From Vitellaria paradoxa (lineage: Eukaryota > Streptophyta > Magnoliopsida > Ericales > Sapotaceae): a DNA stretch of 64,000 nt. Numbering within the stretch: the stretch's first letter is position 1; the number at the start of each line of letters is the position of its first letter. The position numbers and the translations under genes were made by a program. The notes under the pieces were generated by a model. It was not told where the DNA came from and searched no databases. It saw nothing but the letters and a program-made list of their open reading frames with translations. The stretch is from positions 41,828,862 to 41,892,861 of the forward strand of contig CM034233.1 in the NCBI GenBank assembly GCA_019916065.1, given 5' to 3'. Shown in pieces: positions 56,090-64,000 of this stretch.

Positions 56090-56850
56090 GGAAACCAAAA
56101 TCAACAAAACAAAAAAAGAAATACCAATAGTCACAGGCCAGCGAAGATGAACAAGTCAGCAAAAGAGACTAAAACAGCAACCAAGGATCAACAAGCATCA
56201 CAGAGGCATCAAAGAAAGCATCAGTCGGCACCGATAGCAAGGATCACCATATCATCAATCGACTACCACAGATCAAAGGGCAGTAGCAGCAGAGATCGAA
56301 GAACAGACCAAAGAAAAGATGGAGAACAACAACATGATCATCAAACAAGAGTTACCAGATTACCAGATCATCAATTGGCTCCCACAGATCAACGAACAGC
56401 AGCAGAGAACGAAGAACAGATCGAAAAACAGAGACAAAACTGAAAAACAGCAACAGATCATCAAGGTTCATTGACAGATCATCAACCCAGAGGTTACCGG
56501 CAACATAGAGGACTCCCTTCCATCAGGCGATCGCCGTTGTGTGTCACCGATGAGACGCCGAAAGGCCACGCGCCTACACACACCGAAAGGCCACGCGCCT
56601 ACACACGCCGAACAGAAGAGGGCGCGTGAGACTTGAGCGCTGGTGGCGAACTACGCGTGGGGATGCGTCGAACCTTCGCCAGCGACGGGTTCAGGTGGGT
56701 CACGATCGTCGGTGGACGACGACTCTTCAATGGTGGTCAGCATCCGACTCCGATGGCCAGAAAGTCGCCGACGGCGAGATTCCTTCTCCGGCACGTCTAT
56801 GCTCACTGTTTTTCTTTTTTTTTCTTTTTTTTTTTCTTGAAATCAGATTT
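56090..56850 (-). other. Leader of copia-F
   Basis: The region between 5' LTR and gag is rich in AGATCATCAA and GATCGAAGAACAGA repeats (plus-strand view 56160-56480) and GC-richer near 56520-56790. No coding homology. A long poly-T/C tract on the plus strand lies at 56811-56836. Confidence 0.6.
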
Positions 56851-56853
56851 GAT

Positions 56854-56865
56854 GCACTGATGCCA
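56854..56865 (-). promoter_or_regulatory. Primer-binding site of copia-F
   Basis: On the minus strand TGGCATCAGTGC directly follows the LTR end CTCAACT. It differs from TGGTATCAGAGC at two positions. Confidence 0.75.
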
Positions 56866-57060
56866 AGTTGAGAGAAATAAAGAAAAAAGGAAGAATTGAA
56901 TTGTCTCCTCTCTTCTCCCTTGACTCTTATTTATAATCAAAATCTTACAACAAATAAGGAAAAACTCAGAAAAGGAAATACAGCAATCCAAACTTGTAAG
57001 GAAATGAAATAATAACAAATAACTTGTAAGGAAACAAGAATAAAATCCTATATCCTAACA
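56866..57060 (-). repeat. 5' LTR of copia-F
   Basis: It matches 51687-51881 with about 8 substitutions. On the minus strand it starts TGTTAGGATATAGG. Confidence 0.9.
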
Positions 57061-57065
57061 GGATA

Positions 57066-59118
57066 TAAATGGATTTATACAGTGAAATACCGAGCATATG
57101 GGTCACTAGGGAGGTAAAAGACAAGGTTAGTAGCCAAGGGATATACTTAAACATATGGTGTGGACTATCAGGAGACATTTGCTCCCGTGCCAAAATGAAT
57201 ACTGTCAAAGTTTTGCCATCCTTGGGAGTGAATTATGGCTGAGGGTTGCAACCTATGAAGCACGGATACGGATACGGAAGCAAGTACGGGTACGGGTACG
57301 GGTACAGATATAGGATACGGCAATTTTCAAAAAATGAGGATACAGGTACAGCAAAGATACGGAAAAAAATAAAATAAAATATATATTTTATTTAAAATAA
57401 TTTTGAAGATAGCATCTATATACTACTAAACATTTTATAAATAACAATTATATAACTTTAAAAATACTATTCAATCCATAAATTAACATCATTCATATTC
57501 AAAACTACCAACATCATTCATACACAAAACACAAATATAACAAAAAGTATCAAATACAATTTCATACATCCCAAAATAAAAATAGTTTTTTCATTTCCTA
57601 AATTTTAGTTAGATCAAACTTCAATCATATCAATCTATTTTAGTTAATTATAGTTTGGCTTCTACTAAAATTTTATCATATCAATTGTACCCCCAAAAAG
57701 GTTTAAAATATTACATTTGGACTCCCGCCGTATCCTGGAAGTATCCTTCCCGTATCCTAGCCGTATCTTATACAAAATTTAAAATAAAAAATTAGGATAC
57801 GCCATACGTATCCGGCCGTATCCTAGCCGTATCCGTATCCTCGAAATTTTCGATACGAGTGCAGCGCCTAATTTGAAGTATCTGTGCTTCATAGGTTGCA
57901 ACAATATAATGTGAAAAATGCATTCTTGTATGGATATCTCGAAGAAGAAATTTATATGGAAATTCCACCTAGATATGGAAATAACATGGCTACTAATCAA
58001 GTGTGTAGACTGAAGAAAGCTTTATACGGGCTCAAACAGTCTCCAAGGGCGTGATTTGGAAGATTCACAAAAGTTATGACAGGCATGGGATACAAATAAA
58101 GTCAAAGGGATCATACGTTATTTGTCGAGCAATCAAGTTAAGGGAGAGTGACAGCTCTTCTAGTATATGTAGATGATATAATTGTAACTGGGAGATGATG
58201 AGAAGAAGAGAGAATCATTAAGAACATGTTTGGCCAAAGAAGTCGAGATCAAAGAATTAAGAAGACTAAAGTACGTCTTAGGAATTGAAGTGCACACTCA
58301 AGGCATGGAATTTTTATCTCTCAATAGAAGTACATCACGGATCTACTGAAAGAGACAAGAAAATTGGCATGTAAACAAGCAAGCACAACAATAGATCCCA
58401 ATCACAAACTTGGAGAAGCTGAGGAAGATGATTCAAAGGACAAGGAGATGTATTAATGCCTAGCAGGTAGACTCGTTTATCTTTCCCACACAAGGTCAGA
58501 TATAGCTTATGCAATCAGTGTGATCAGTTAGTTTATGCACAATCCCAAGGAAGTTCATATGCAAGCTGCAAAACGAGTACTACAGTATCTCAAAGGGACT
58601 CCAGGTAAGGGGATTCTATTCAAAAAAGGCACGAGGCTGATAATTGAAGCATATTAGATGCAGAATATGCCGGATCAGTGACTGACAGAAGATCAACTTC
58701 TAGTTACTGCACATTTTTTGGTGAGAATCTTGTGACATGAAAGAATAAGAAACAAAATGTGATAGCAAAATCAAGTGCTGAAGCAGAGTTTAGAGCAATG
58801 GCTTAGGGCACTTGTGAACTATTGTGGCTAAAAATCATCTAGGAGATTTGAAGGTTCGATGGGTTAGCCCTATGAGACTATATTGTGATAATAAATCTAC
58901 AATTAGCATAGTACATAATCCTATGCAGCATGATCAAACAAAACATATTGAAGTAGACCGGCACTTCATCATAGAGAAGTTAGACAGTGGCTTGATTTGT
59001 ACGCCTTACATGTCTACTGATCAACAACTTACAATTGTACTTATCAAAAGCTTGAGCAATACGAAGTTTCAAACAAATGTATTCAAGTTTGGAATAGAAA
59101 ATATCTATTCACCAACCT
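57066..59118 (+). pseudogene. copia-E RT and RNase H, broken
   Basis: The RT frame resumes after copia-F at KWIYTVKYRAYGSLG, is interrupted by the MITE between LQ and [11 protein letters not shown], and continues with [13 protein letters not shown] and VYVDDIIVTG (58160, box intact). RNase H shows LYCDNKSTISIVHNP (58880) and KHIEVDRHFIIEKL, ending near 59118. Stops are frequent (near 58050, 58100, 58195, 58455, 58530 and 58655). Non-functional. Confidence 0.85.
57253..57894. mobile_element. hAT-like MITE with GTATCCG subterminal repeats
   Basis: Terminal inverted repeats CTATGAAGCACGGATAC and (inverted) CTATGAAGCACAGATAC. Perfect 8-bp duplication GTTGCAAC at 57245-57252 and 57895-57902, the size typical of hAT transposons. 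Both ends are packed with GGATACGG / CCGTATCC words, while the middle is AT-rich without an ORF. Excision restores the copia-E RT frame ([10 protein letters not shown]). Confidence 0.85.
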
Positions 59119-59127
59119 GAGGGAGAG

Positions 59128-59345
59128 TGTAAGAAAATATTGTAATAATTGTATTCCAATAATTAAGGGATTTAAATTTCTATAATTAAGAGATTTAAAT
59201 TTCTATAATTATGGGATCTGATTAGGAATTGATTAGGATTTAATTTGACAGTTTTCCTATTTTGCAGTTAGGGTATATAAATAGCATTGTGGTGATCAAT
59301 GAAAATACAGAAAATTTTTCTTCAATCTGTCTTCTTTCTTCCACA
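59128..59345 (+). repeat. 3' LTR of copia-E
   Basis: It follows the purine tract CCTGAGGGAGAG and starts TGTAAGAAAATATTG. It contains the same tandem GATTTAAATTTCTATAATTA pair as the 5' LTR and ends TTCTTCCACA. Confidence 0.83.
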
Positions 59346-59493
59346 GCAGGTAAATGGTAAAAATAAATGTAAGGTAAAGTCAATTTCTAGCAATCTTGCT
59401 GAACAAATTTCAGGCATTACCATAAACAAGCATTGAATAAAAGAATTTAACCGTTATAGAAAGAGTAACAGCCAGGGCAGAGTCGAAGAGTAC

Positions 59494-59561
59494 CTTTTTG
59501 CCTCCAAATTGTAATATTCCAATGTCTCTTGAGCATCTTCTGACCAACCAGCCGCGAATAA
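59494..59561 (-). CDS. Class VIII myosin, penultimate exon (IQ motif end)
   Basis: A 68-nt exon encoding IRGWLVRRCSRDIGILQFGG plus KK, the segment that follows the last IQ residues in class VIII myosins. The acceptor is ATTTTGCAG|TTATT at 59562/59561 and the donor is AAAAAG|GTACT at 59494/59493. The first codon (V) is completed by the G that ends the exon at 63810, so the IQ motif IQS-VIRGWLVRR is split by the intron. At the 3' side it joins in phase 0 to GNESDEV of the last exon. Size and phase agree exactly (2 + 66 nt). It is isolated between two blocks of retrotransposons and would be easy to miss in gene prediction. Confidence 0.93.
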
Positions 59562-59744
59562 CTGCAAAATAGCTGAATCAGGAACATGAAAAATACAAAT
59601 AGTGTAGTAATGTAAATGACCTCATTCAGCAAATGTCAGACTGGGTCTACCCTGTAGTAATGGATTTCACTAATGGTTTCAAAATTGATCCCAAATCATA
59701 CCAATTATACATTTTTTAAATTACATCTTGACAATTCTAAACCG

Positions 59745-59832
59745 TATAAAACATTATTTTTTGTATTGGAGAGCATATCTAATTGGTTTGCATCAAGTTC
59801 TATTTATAATGAATTATGAAACTAAAATTGGA
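59745..59832. repeat. ~85-bp direct repeat, copy 1
   Basis: AAAACATTATTTTTTGTATT through TATAATGAATTATGAAACTAAA. It matches 62957-63040 with scattered differences. The pair brackets copia-G. Confidence 0.75.
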
Positions 59833-59909
59833 TATACGAAGGTTTGACTCCCAATATGACTATTAGAAGATATTAGTATTATTAGCGAATATTGAGTTTT
59901 CCTTTCTTG

Positions 59910-60049
59910 TGTTGACAGCCATAATTGGTTGTATTTCCTTTTCCCTTAAATTTATTTCCTTTTATGATTGTAACATTTAATTATAAATAAGAATGCTTGG
60001 AGAGGGGAGAAAACATACTCCTCAATTTCTTTGCTTTGATATTCTAACA
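59910..60049 (+). repeat. 5' LTR of copia-G
   Basis: A 140-bp LTR starting TGTTGACAGCC and ending TATTCTAACA, directly before the primer-binding site. Confidence 0.75.
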
Positions 60050-60061
60050 TGGTATCAGAGC
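60050..60061 (+). promoter_or_regulatory. Primer-binding site of copia-G (tRNA-Met type)
   Basis: TGGTATCAGAGC, the standard plant copia primer site, directly after the LTR end. Confidence 0.9.
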
Positions 60062-60719
60062 AGAGAAAATAAAAAAAAAAAGGAACAGATACATAAAAAG
60101 AAGAGAGAGAAAATATCCAAATCGCTGCTGGTTCTGCCGCCGGTGAACTTTCCGACGACCAAAGTCACCGGCCGACGGTACCTTGGAGCTCGCCAGTGAC
60201 CGGCGAACAAACCCTAGAAGGCTGGTTGCCTAACGAAGCCACGGTTGATCTCACGCGCCACCTCTTGTCACTGCGTCAGCCCTCACGTGCCAAGATATCT
60301 CCGGCGCGTGCAGGCGCATGACCCACCGGCCGACTACCGGCTTCTTCTACGGCGGTCGCCTAGCTTACGCGGTTGTGATGGTTACTTGCTTGCTCAGTAT
60401 TATCCTCACCTGATGGCCCTATTTGTTTCATCTAAGGACTGGTCCTTCGCCCACTGCTCTTCTCGCTGACTGGTCCTTCGCCCACTACTCTTCCTGCTGG
60501 TCCTTTATGATTCGTTGGCTCCTGTGATGTTTCCCTTTAATTGGTGAATAATTGCCTTGTTCTTTTGCTAGTTGGTGGATTACTTGATCTTGCTGTTGGT
60601 TCGCTGCTTTGTTGATTCCCTTTAATTAGTGGAGGTTGATTCCTGGTTTTAGCCGTGTGCCTTTGCTGGTCCTCATTAATTGGTTGGTGTTGATTCTTTA
60701 AAACCCTAGTCCTATTATG

Positions 60720-61905
60720 GCAAAATCAGAAGATCAAATCTTCAATCAAACTGTTTTTCTCAGGGCTGATGATGTTCCTTGCTCTATTACACCCAAGAAA
60801 TTAAATGGAGACAATTATTTGGGTTAGGCACATGCAGTTAAACCTTTCTCCGAGGTAAGAACAAACTGAAATATCTTACTGATGAAGCACCTCCCTCAAC
60901 TGAGCCTACATATGATGTTTGAATGAGTAAAGATGCAATCGTAATGGGCCTTCTGTAGCATAGTTTAGAGGACTCTGTTGCCACCACAGTTGAATTTTGT
61001 GATTCCTCTAAACGGATATGGGAGTGCCTTGCTAAATCCTATTCTCAAAAGAGCAATGTTTCTCAGGTTTATGAGTTATACGAGCAGATGTTCTTAGCCA
61101 AACAAGGTGACAAATCTCTATCTGAATATTATAGTCATTTAAAAAGTTTATGGGAACAATTGTTGCCATATCGTCCCTTTAGTACAGACTTACTGCAGCA
61201 GAAGAAATACTGGGAAGAGTTTATGATAGCTAACTTTTTATCTGGCCTCAATCCTGACCTCTGAGGATTCAAGGATCAAATTTTAGCAAGCAAGACATTG
61301 CCCACTGCAACTAGTGCTTACTCCCGTATCCAGCGATCTTCATTGGGTAATCGTTCCTCCAACCCTGATAATACAACTTTATCTGCAGATTCTTCTGCTC
61401 TAGTTAGCCAGCATAATCGTGGGGGGTCTTCTCGTGGCTCCCGTGGTGGACGGAACAATCGTGGTGGTTCTAGAGGTGGAGGACGATCTTCCGGAAATAA
61501 GGGTGAACGCAAGTGTACTTTTTGTGATGGAATAAACCATAGAGAACCCTATTATTGGAAAAAGTATGATAAACCAAAGCAAGCACATCATGTCAATGAT
61601 CATGGTTCTACACAGCCTTCAGTGCCTCCAACTAGTACTCCCACGTCTGATTCTCAAGAGACATATACTCTGAGTTCCTCTCAGCTCCAAGAGCTCATCC
61701 AGTCGTTACGTGTTTCTACTCCCTCTACCTCCACTGCCATTTTGGCAAATTCAGGTAACCCTACTCTTGTGACCTCTACCTCTTCCCCCTAGATTATTAA
61801 TTCTGGAACCAATTCACATATGTCTGGTAATTCTTCTTTATTCTCTAATCTTCGTCCTCTTAATCATAATATAGTACTAGCCGATGGATCATCTCGTCGG
61901 GAGTA
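60720..61905 (+). pseudogene. copia-G gag and protease start, broken
   Basis: Gag opens MAKSEDQIFNQTVFLRADD, CSITPKKLNGDNYLG, then a stop replaces the usual W before AHAV. Further stops and frame changes occur near 60850, 60920, 60955 and 61262. The last part (61298-61792) is open and encodes a Ser/Gly/Arg-rich stretch, a zinc-knuckle remnant CTFCDGINHREPYYW (the last Cys replaced by Tyr) and a Pro/Ser/Thr-rich tail. The protease motif follows as INSGTNSHMSGNSS, with D of DSG changed to N. The sequence ends abruptly near 61905 ([10 protein letters not shown]). Confidence 0.83.
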
Positions 61906-61980
61906 GAATAACCAGGGGGTTGATCCATATAGACCTCTTCTTGTAGTTGACCATGAAGGAAGGCATTTTTAATGTCAGAC
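61905..61980 (-). pseudogene. copia RT fragment in opposite orientation
   Basis: The minus strand reads [20 protein letters not shown] then PPGY, the RT block after motif A in copia proteins. The equivalent in copia-F lies at 53010-53080. It joins the copia-G protease head to head at about 61905. Confidence 0.8.
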
Positions 61981-62956
61981 CTTTCCAATCATCTCGATAA
62001 TTGGACCAGAATAAAAAATCCAAATAGATTTTGAGCTTGACGGAGCAATGTTGCATGGAGGTAGAAAGGCCCGTGAGTTGTATATTGCTGTTGATTGGTC
62101 ATGTCATATAGGCTCAAGTCAGATATCCAATTAATTAATTCCCTCAATTTCTCTAATTGAAGATACAAAGAATATTGAGATATTGATAGAATATTGACTT
62201 CCAACACTGCTCCATAAGATGAGCGTGGATGAATCTGCACTGCTCATTTTAAATACGGAGAATCTTCAAACTCGAGAGCAATATTTGTTGGACTGCAAAA
62301 TTAAACCTTGCTTCAAAACTTGAACTGGAATATTAGGAACAAAACCAGATAAATCAATTTGATTTATCGAAACATGTATTTAAGAGATAACAAAAACAAA
62401 GGAGCATGAGCATTGGCAAAAAGACTTCAACAAACAAGAGTGATGCAGACAAATAATGCAAAATATTTGATTTGGCAACATGGATAAGCCAACTCAACTT
62501 ATTGTGATAGTCAAACACAAGACTAAAGTTGTCAAGCACAAAGGTGGCCAAGTATCAAATCTCTATCAATAAGAAATTGGGTTTTGCTGCTAAAGCACCA
62601 AACAGGGATATATCATTAAACTCAACCATCCCCCCCCCCCAAAAAAAAAAAAAACAAAACTTTAGACAAATAGAAACAATGTTTGTGGAAAAAAAAAAAA
62701 TGCAAATATAGGCAACAAAATATGCAGCGAATCTGCTACAGACTACAAAGTGATGGAAAACAAGCTGCAAAACTGCAGCAAACTGCCTGGAAACTACTGC
62801 AAATTTCAAGCAAAACAACTGTGAAAACATTGCTGCAAAAGACAGCTGATAACCTACAATGCAAACTGCAGTAATTATACGAGATCAACGACTTCCTTAT
62901 TGCCCACCAGCAAAGCGGAAATCAGTGGAGAAATTCAATATAGGCTTTGACATGCA
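61981..62956. other. Intron sequence of unknown origin
   Basis: No recognised coding family. It includes a C11/A14 homopolymer tract at 62630-62654 and a stretch rich in CTGCAAA words at 62720-62875. It may be part of the rearranged copia-G block because it lies inside the 85-bp direct repeats. Confidence 0.5.
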
Positions 62957-63040
62957 AAGAAACATTATTTTCTGTATTGGAGAACATACCCAATTGGTTT
63001 GCCTCAGCTTCAATTTATAATGAACAATTAAACTAAATAT
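62957..63040. repeat. ~85-bp direct repeat, copy 2
   Basis: AGAAACATTATTTTCTGTAT through TATAATGAACAATTAAACTAAA, the partner of 59745-59832. Confidence 0.75.
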
Positions 63041-63334
63041 GGTCAAAACACAAACTATTCTTCAAAACACTTAATGTCATTAATTGCATTTTAACCACTG
63101 TTTAGGTATTTTCACACAAGCAAGTTGGTGGTTTGTGCTTCAAATCCTAGCTTAAAATATGATCACAACCTTTCCAAAACCAGAACATTTTTGAGCTTTT
63201 TGTGAACTCATTCATCAAGCATATTACTAAGCACTAGGACTTACTTTATACAGCTCTAGAACGGATTTGAGATTCAATTTTGTAAAATATAAGAAAGATA
63301 GCTATTATGTTACATTAACGATTTTTAATAGTTA

Positions 63335-63350
63335 ATTACCCAAAAAAAAA
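63335..63350 (+). mobile_element. Near-zero-length SINE insertion (16 bp)
   Basis: The insert is ATTACCCAAAAAAAAA only. It is flanked by a perfect 18-bp direct repeat AACGATTTTTAATAGTTA (63317-63334 and 63351-63368). TTACCC-A(n) is the 3' end of the SINE at 19108 (GAGTTACCCCA-A(n)). This looks like target-primed insertion with almost complete 5' truncation. Confidence 0.7.
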
Positions 63351-63368
63351 AACGATTTTTAATAGTTA

Positions 63369-63809
63369 CTTTTAAAGTAGTGGAGCCACCACTTCCTAAA
63401 GCAGTAAAGCCAAATACAAATGAAGGATTTCAAACCATTCAAATTTGTGTTGAAATCTGTATCTAAAATTTGAGCAATTCTCCTTAAATAAATAGCATCA
63501 CATCCCTAAATTTCAAATTCACAAGTACAAGTGCAACCTTAGAGTGCATTTGGAACGTGGATTTATGAAAGAAAAACAAAAGCAAAGCACAAGGTACAAA
63601 AACAGAATAAAGTTCCCAAAAAAAAAACTTTAAATTTATTTCATTTTTTTATTTGGATTAGAAAAATGAACATATATTTTTAAATGATTGTATTTTTATT
63701 TGTTTAATCATAAAAAAGAATATATATAAGTATTTCATTTTCCTAGCATTTTCTTTTTCGTTGACAAATCATTAATCCAGTTTAAAGATATTAAGCAAAG
63801 ATAGATTAC
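63369..63809. other. AT-rich intron sequence
   Basis: Nothing recognised up to the donor site of the IQ exon at 63809. Confidence 0.6.
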
Positions 63810-63956
63810 CTGACTGTATTAGAATTGATGCATTACAAACATCTATGAATCTTCTTCTGTCAATCCTGCCTTTCATTCGCTTTTGTATGACCACAGCGGC
63901 TCTCTGACTCTGTAGGAGGAATGCATATTCCTTTCTAGTTCTCCCTCCCCGTATAA
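63810..63956 (-). CDS. Class VIII myosin, IQ-motif exon
   Basis: A 147-nt exon encoding the neck, where calmodulin-like light chains bind. It reads RTRKEYAFLLQSQRAAVVIQ, then KRMKGRIDRRRF and NASILIQS. The motif VIQKRMKGRIDRRR fits IQxxxRGxxxR, and ILIQS starts the next IQ motif. The acceptor is TTCTTACAG|TTATA at 63957/63956 and the donor is CAGTCAG|GTAATC at 63810/63809. Two nt of a split codon open it and one nt closes it (2 + 144 + 1). The motor domain exons lie beyond the right edge of the window. Confidence 0.93.
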
Positions 63957-64000
63957 CTGTAAGAATAGAATTAGAAAAATCATTCTCACAAGTTCGGCTG

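Larger units (their letters stand above)
51687..57060 (-). mobile_element. copia-F, complete, moderately decayed
   Basis: LTRs are 51687-51881 (3') and 56866-57060 (5'), each 195 bp with about 8 differences. A perfect 5-bp target duplication GGATA lies at 51682-51686 and 57061-57065. It is inserted in the RT of copia-E and is in sense with the myosin gene. Its own pol is mostly in one frame. Confidence 0.92.
47667..59345 (+). mobile_element. copia-E, host element of nested stack 2
   Basis: LTRs are 47667 to about 47884 and 59128-59345. The outer bases ACAGG (47662-47666) and GCAGG (59346-59350) fit a 5-bp target duplication with one mismatch. Insertions: copia-F at 51687-57060 and a hAT-like MITE at 57253-57894. 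Own length is about 5.65 kb. It lies 22 bp from the end of copia-C and only about 150 bp from the myosin exon at 59494. Confidence 0.85.
23791..59493 (-). other. Giant intron of the myosin VIII gene (35,703 bp)
   Basis: It is bounded by a GT donor at 59493 and an AG acceptor at 23791 on the minus strand. The flanking exons join in phase, and their joint product (GGKK then GNESDEV) is the normal myosin VIII order. About 34.2 kb (25103-59345) is LTR retrotransposon sequence. What is left, about 1.3 kb at the 3' end and 150 bp at the 5' end, would be the ancestral intron. Confidence 0.88.
59910..61980 (+). mobile_element. copia-G, rearranged remnant
   Basis: 5' LTR 59910-60049, primer-binding site at 60050-60061, leader, gag (60720-61790) and protease start (to about 61905). 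There it joins an RT fragment of opposite orientation. No 3' LTR was found. The gag opening resembles that of copia-F, so both belong to one broad lineage. Confidence 0.75.
59562..63809 (-). other. Myosin VIII intron (4,248 bp) with copia-G
   Basis: It is bounded by GT at 63809 and AG at 59562 on the minus strand. It holds the rearranged copia-G, a pair of ~85-bp direct repeats, a C11/A14 homopolymer tract and a tiny SINE insertion. The other parts are AT-rich and without a gene that I recognise. Confidence 0.85.

Noticed and set aside
56626..56871. Arg/Trp-rich overlapping ORFs at 56,630-56,870
   Set aside because: All three forward frames are open because the copia-F leader is GC-richer here; no family match and they end in a poly-T tract.
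62354..62551. Minus-strand ORF of 65 codons as a small membrane protein
   Set aside because: Hydrophobic composition comes from AT-rich intron DNA; no start context, homologue or conservation visible.
1..64000. CRISPR arrays, rRNA genes, bacterial operons or viral genomes
   Set aside because: No regularly spaced repeats with unique spacers, no rRNA sequence, and all reverse transcriptase/integrase genes have the structure of plant LTR or non-LTR retrotransposons.

Overview
The window is nuclear DNA from a flowering plant. The evidence is intron-split exons of a plant-only class VIII myosin, Ty1/copia and Ty3/gypsy (Athila-type) LTR retrotransposons primed by initiator tRNA-Met, L1 and RTE LINEs, a tRNA-type SINE family and small hAT-like elements. 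The species cannot be named from the sequence. No bacterial operons, rRNA, tRNA genes or CRISPR arrays are visible.

Region 1 (1-19,900) is intergenic retrotransposon debris. It holds two degenerate Athila-like gypsy copies in the same orientation. The first runs from the window edge to its 3' LTR (6111-7612). The second (7613-14292) resumes in RNase H exactly where the first ends, so the first appears to have inserted into the second. Both carry the same two extra ORFs between integrase and the 3' LTR. Next come a copia remnant with an LTR and a LINE tail, then a complete Athila-family LTR facing an inverted partial copy of itself, and then two SINEs.

Region 2 (19,900-23,139) holds a 5'-truncated L1 LINE with a perfect 16-bp target duplication, AT-rich spacer with a tandem repeat, and the 3' flank of the myosin gene.

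Region 3 (23,140-64,000) is the 3' part of a class VIII myosin gene on the minus strand. Three exons are visible: 63956-63810 (IQ motifs), 59561-59494 (rest of an IQ motif) and 23790-23140 (coiled coil, tail and stop). They splice in frame across introns of 4,248 and 35,703 bp. Almost all of the large intron is two stacks of nested copia elements. Stack one is copia-C (25103-47644). Its 5' LTR was entered by copia-A, which itself carries an L1. Its primer-binding site was entered by copia-B, which itself carries the young copia-D. Its RNase H region was entered by a hAT-like element carrying an RTE LINE. Stack two is copia-E (47667-59345), entered by copia-F and by a 642-bp hAT-like MITE. Most insertions are bounded by recognisable target-site duplications, so the insertion order can be read directly. 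Without them the intron would be about 1.5 kb. The smaller intron carries a rearranged copia-G and an almost completely truncated SINE.

The only gene likely to serve the host is the myosin. All transposon ORFs are broken except the two small aORF2 reading frames. The most novel points are the 35.7-kb intron that the cell must splice, the conserved pair of extra ORFs in the Athila-like elements with splice-like borders around the second, and the very short SINE insertions.
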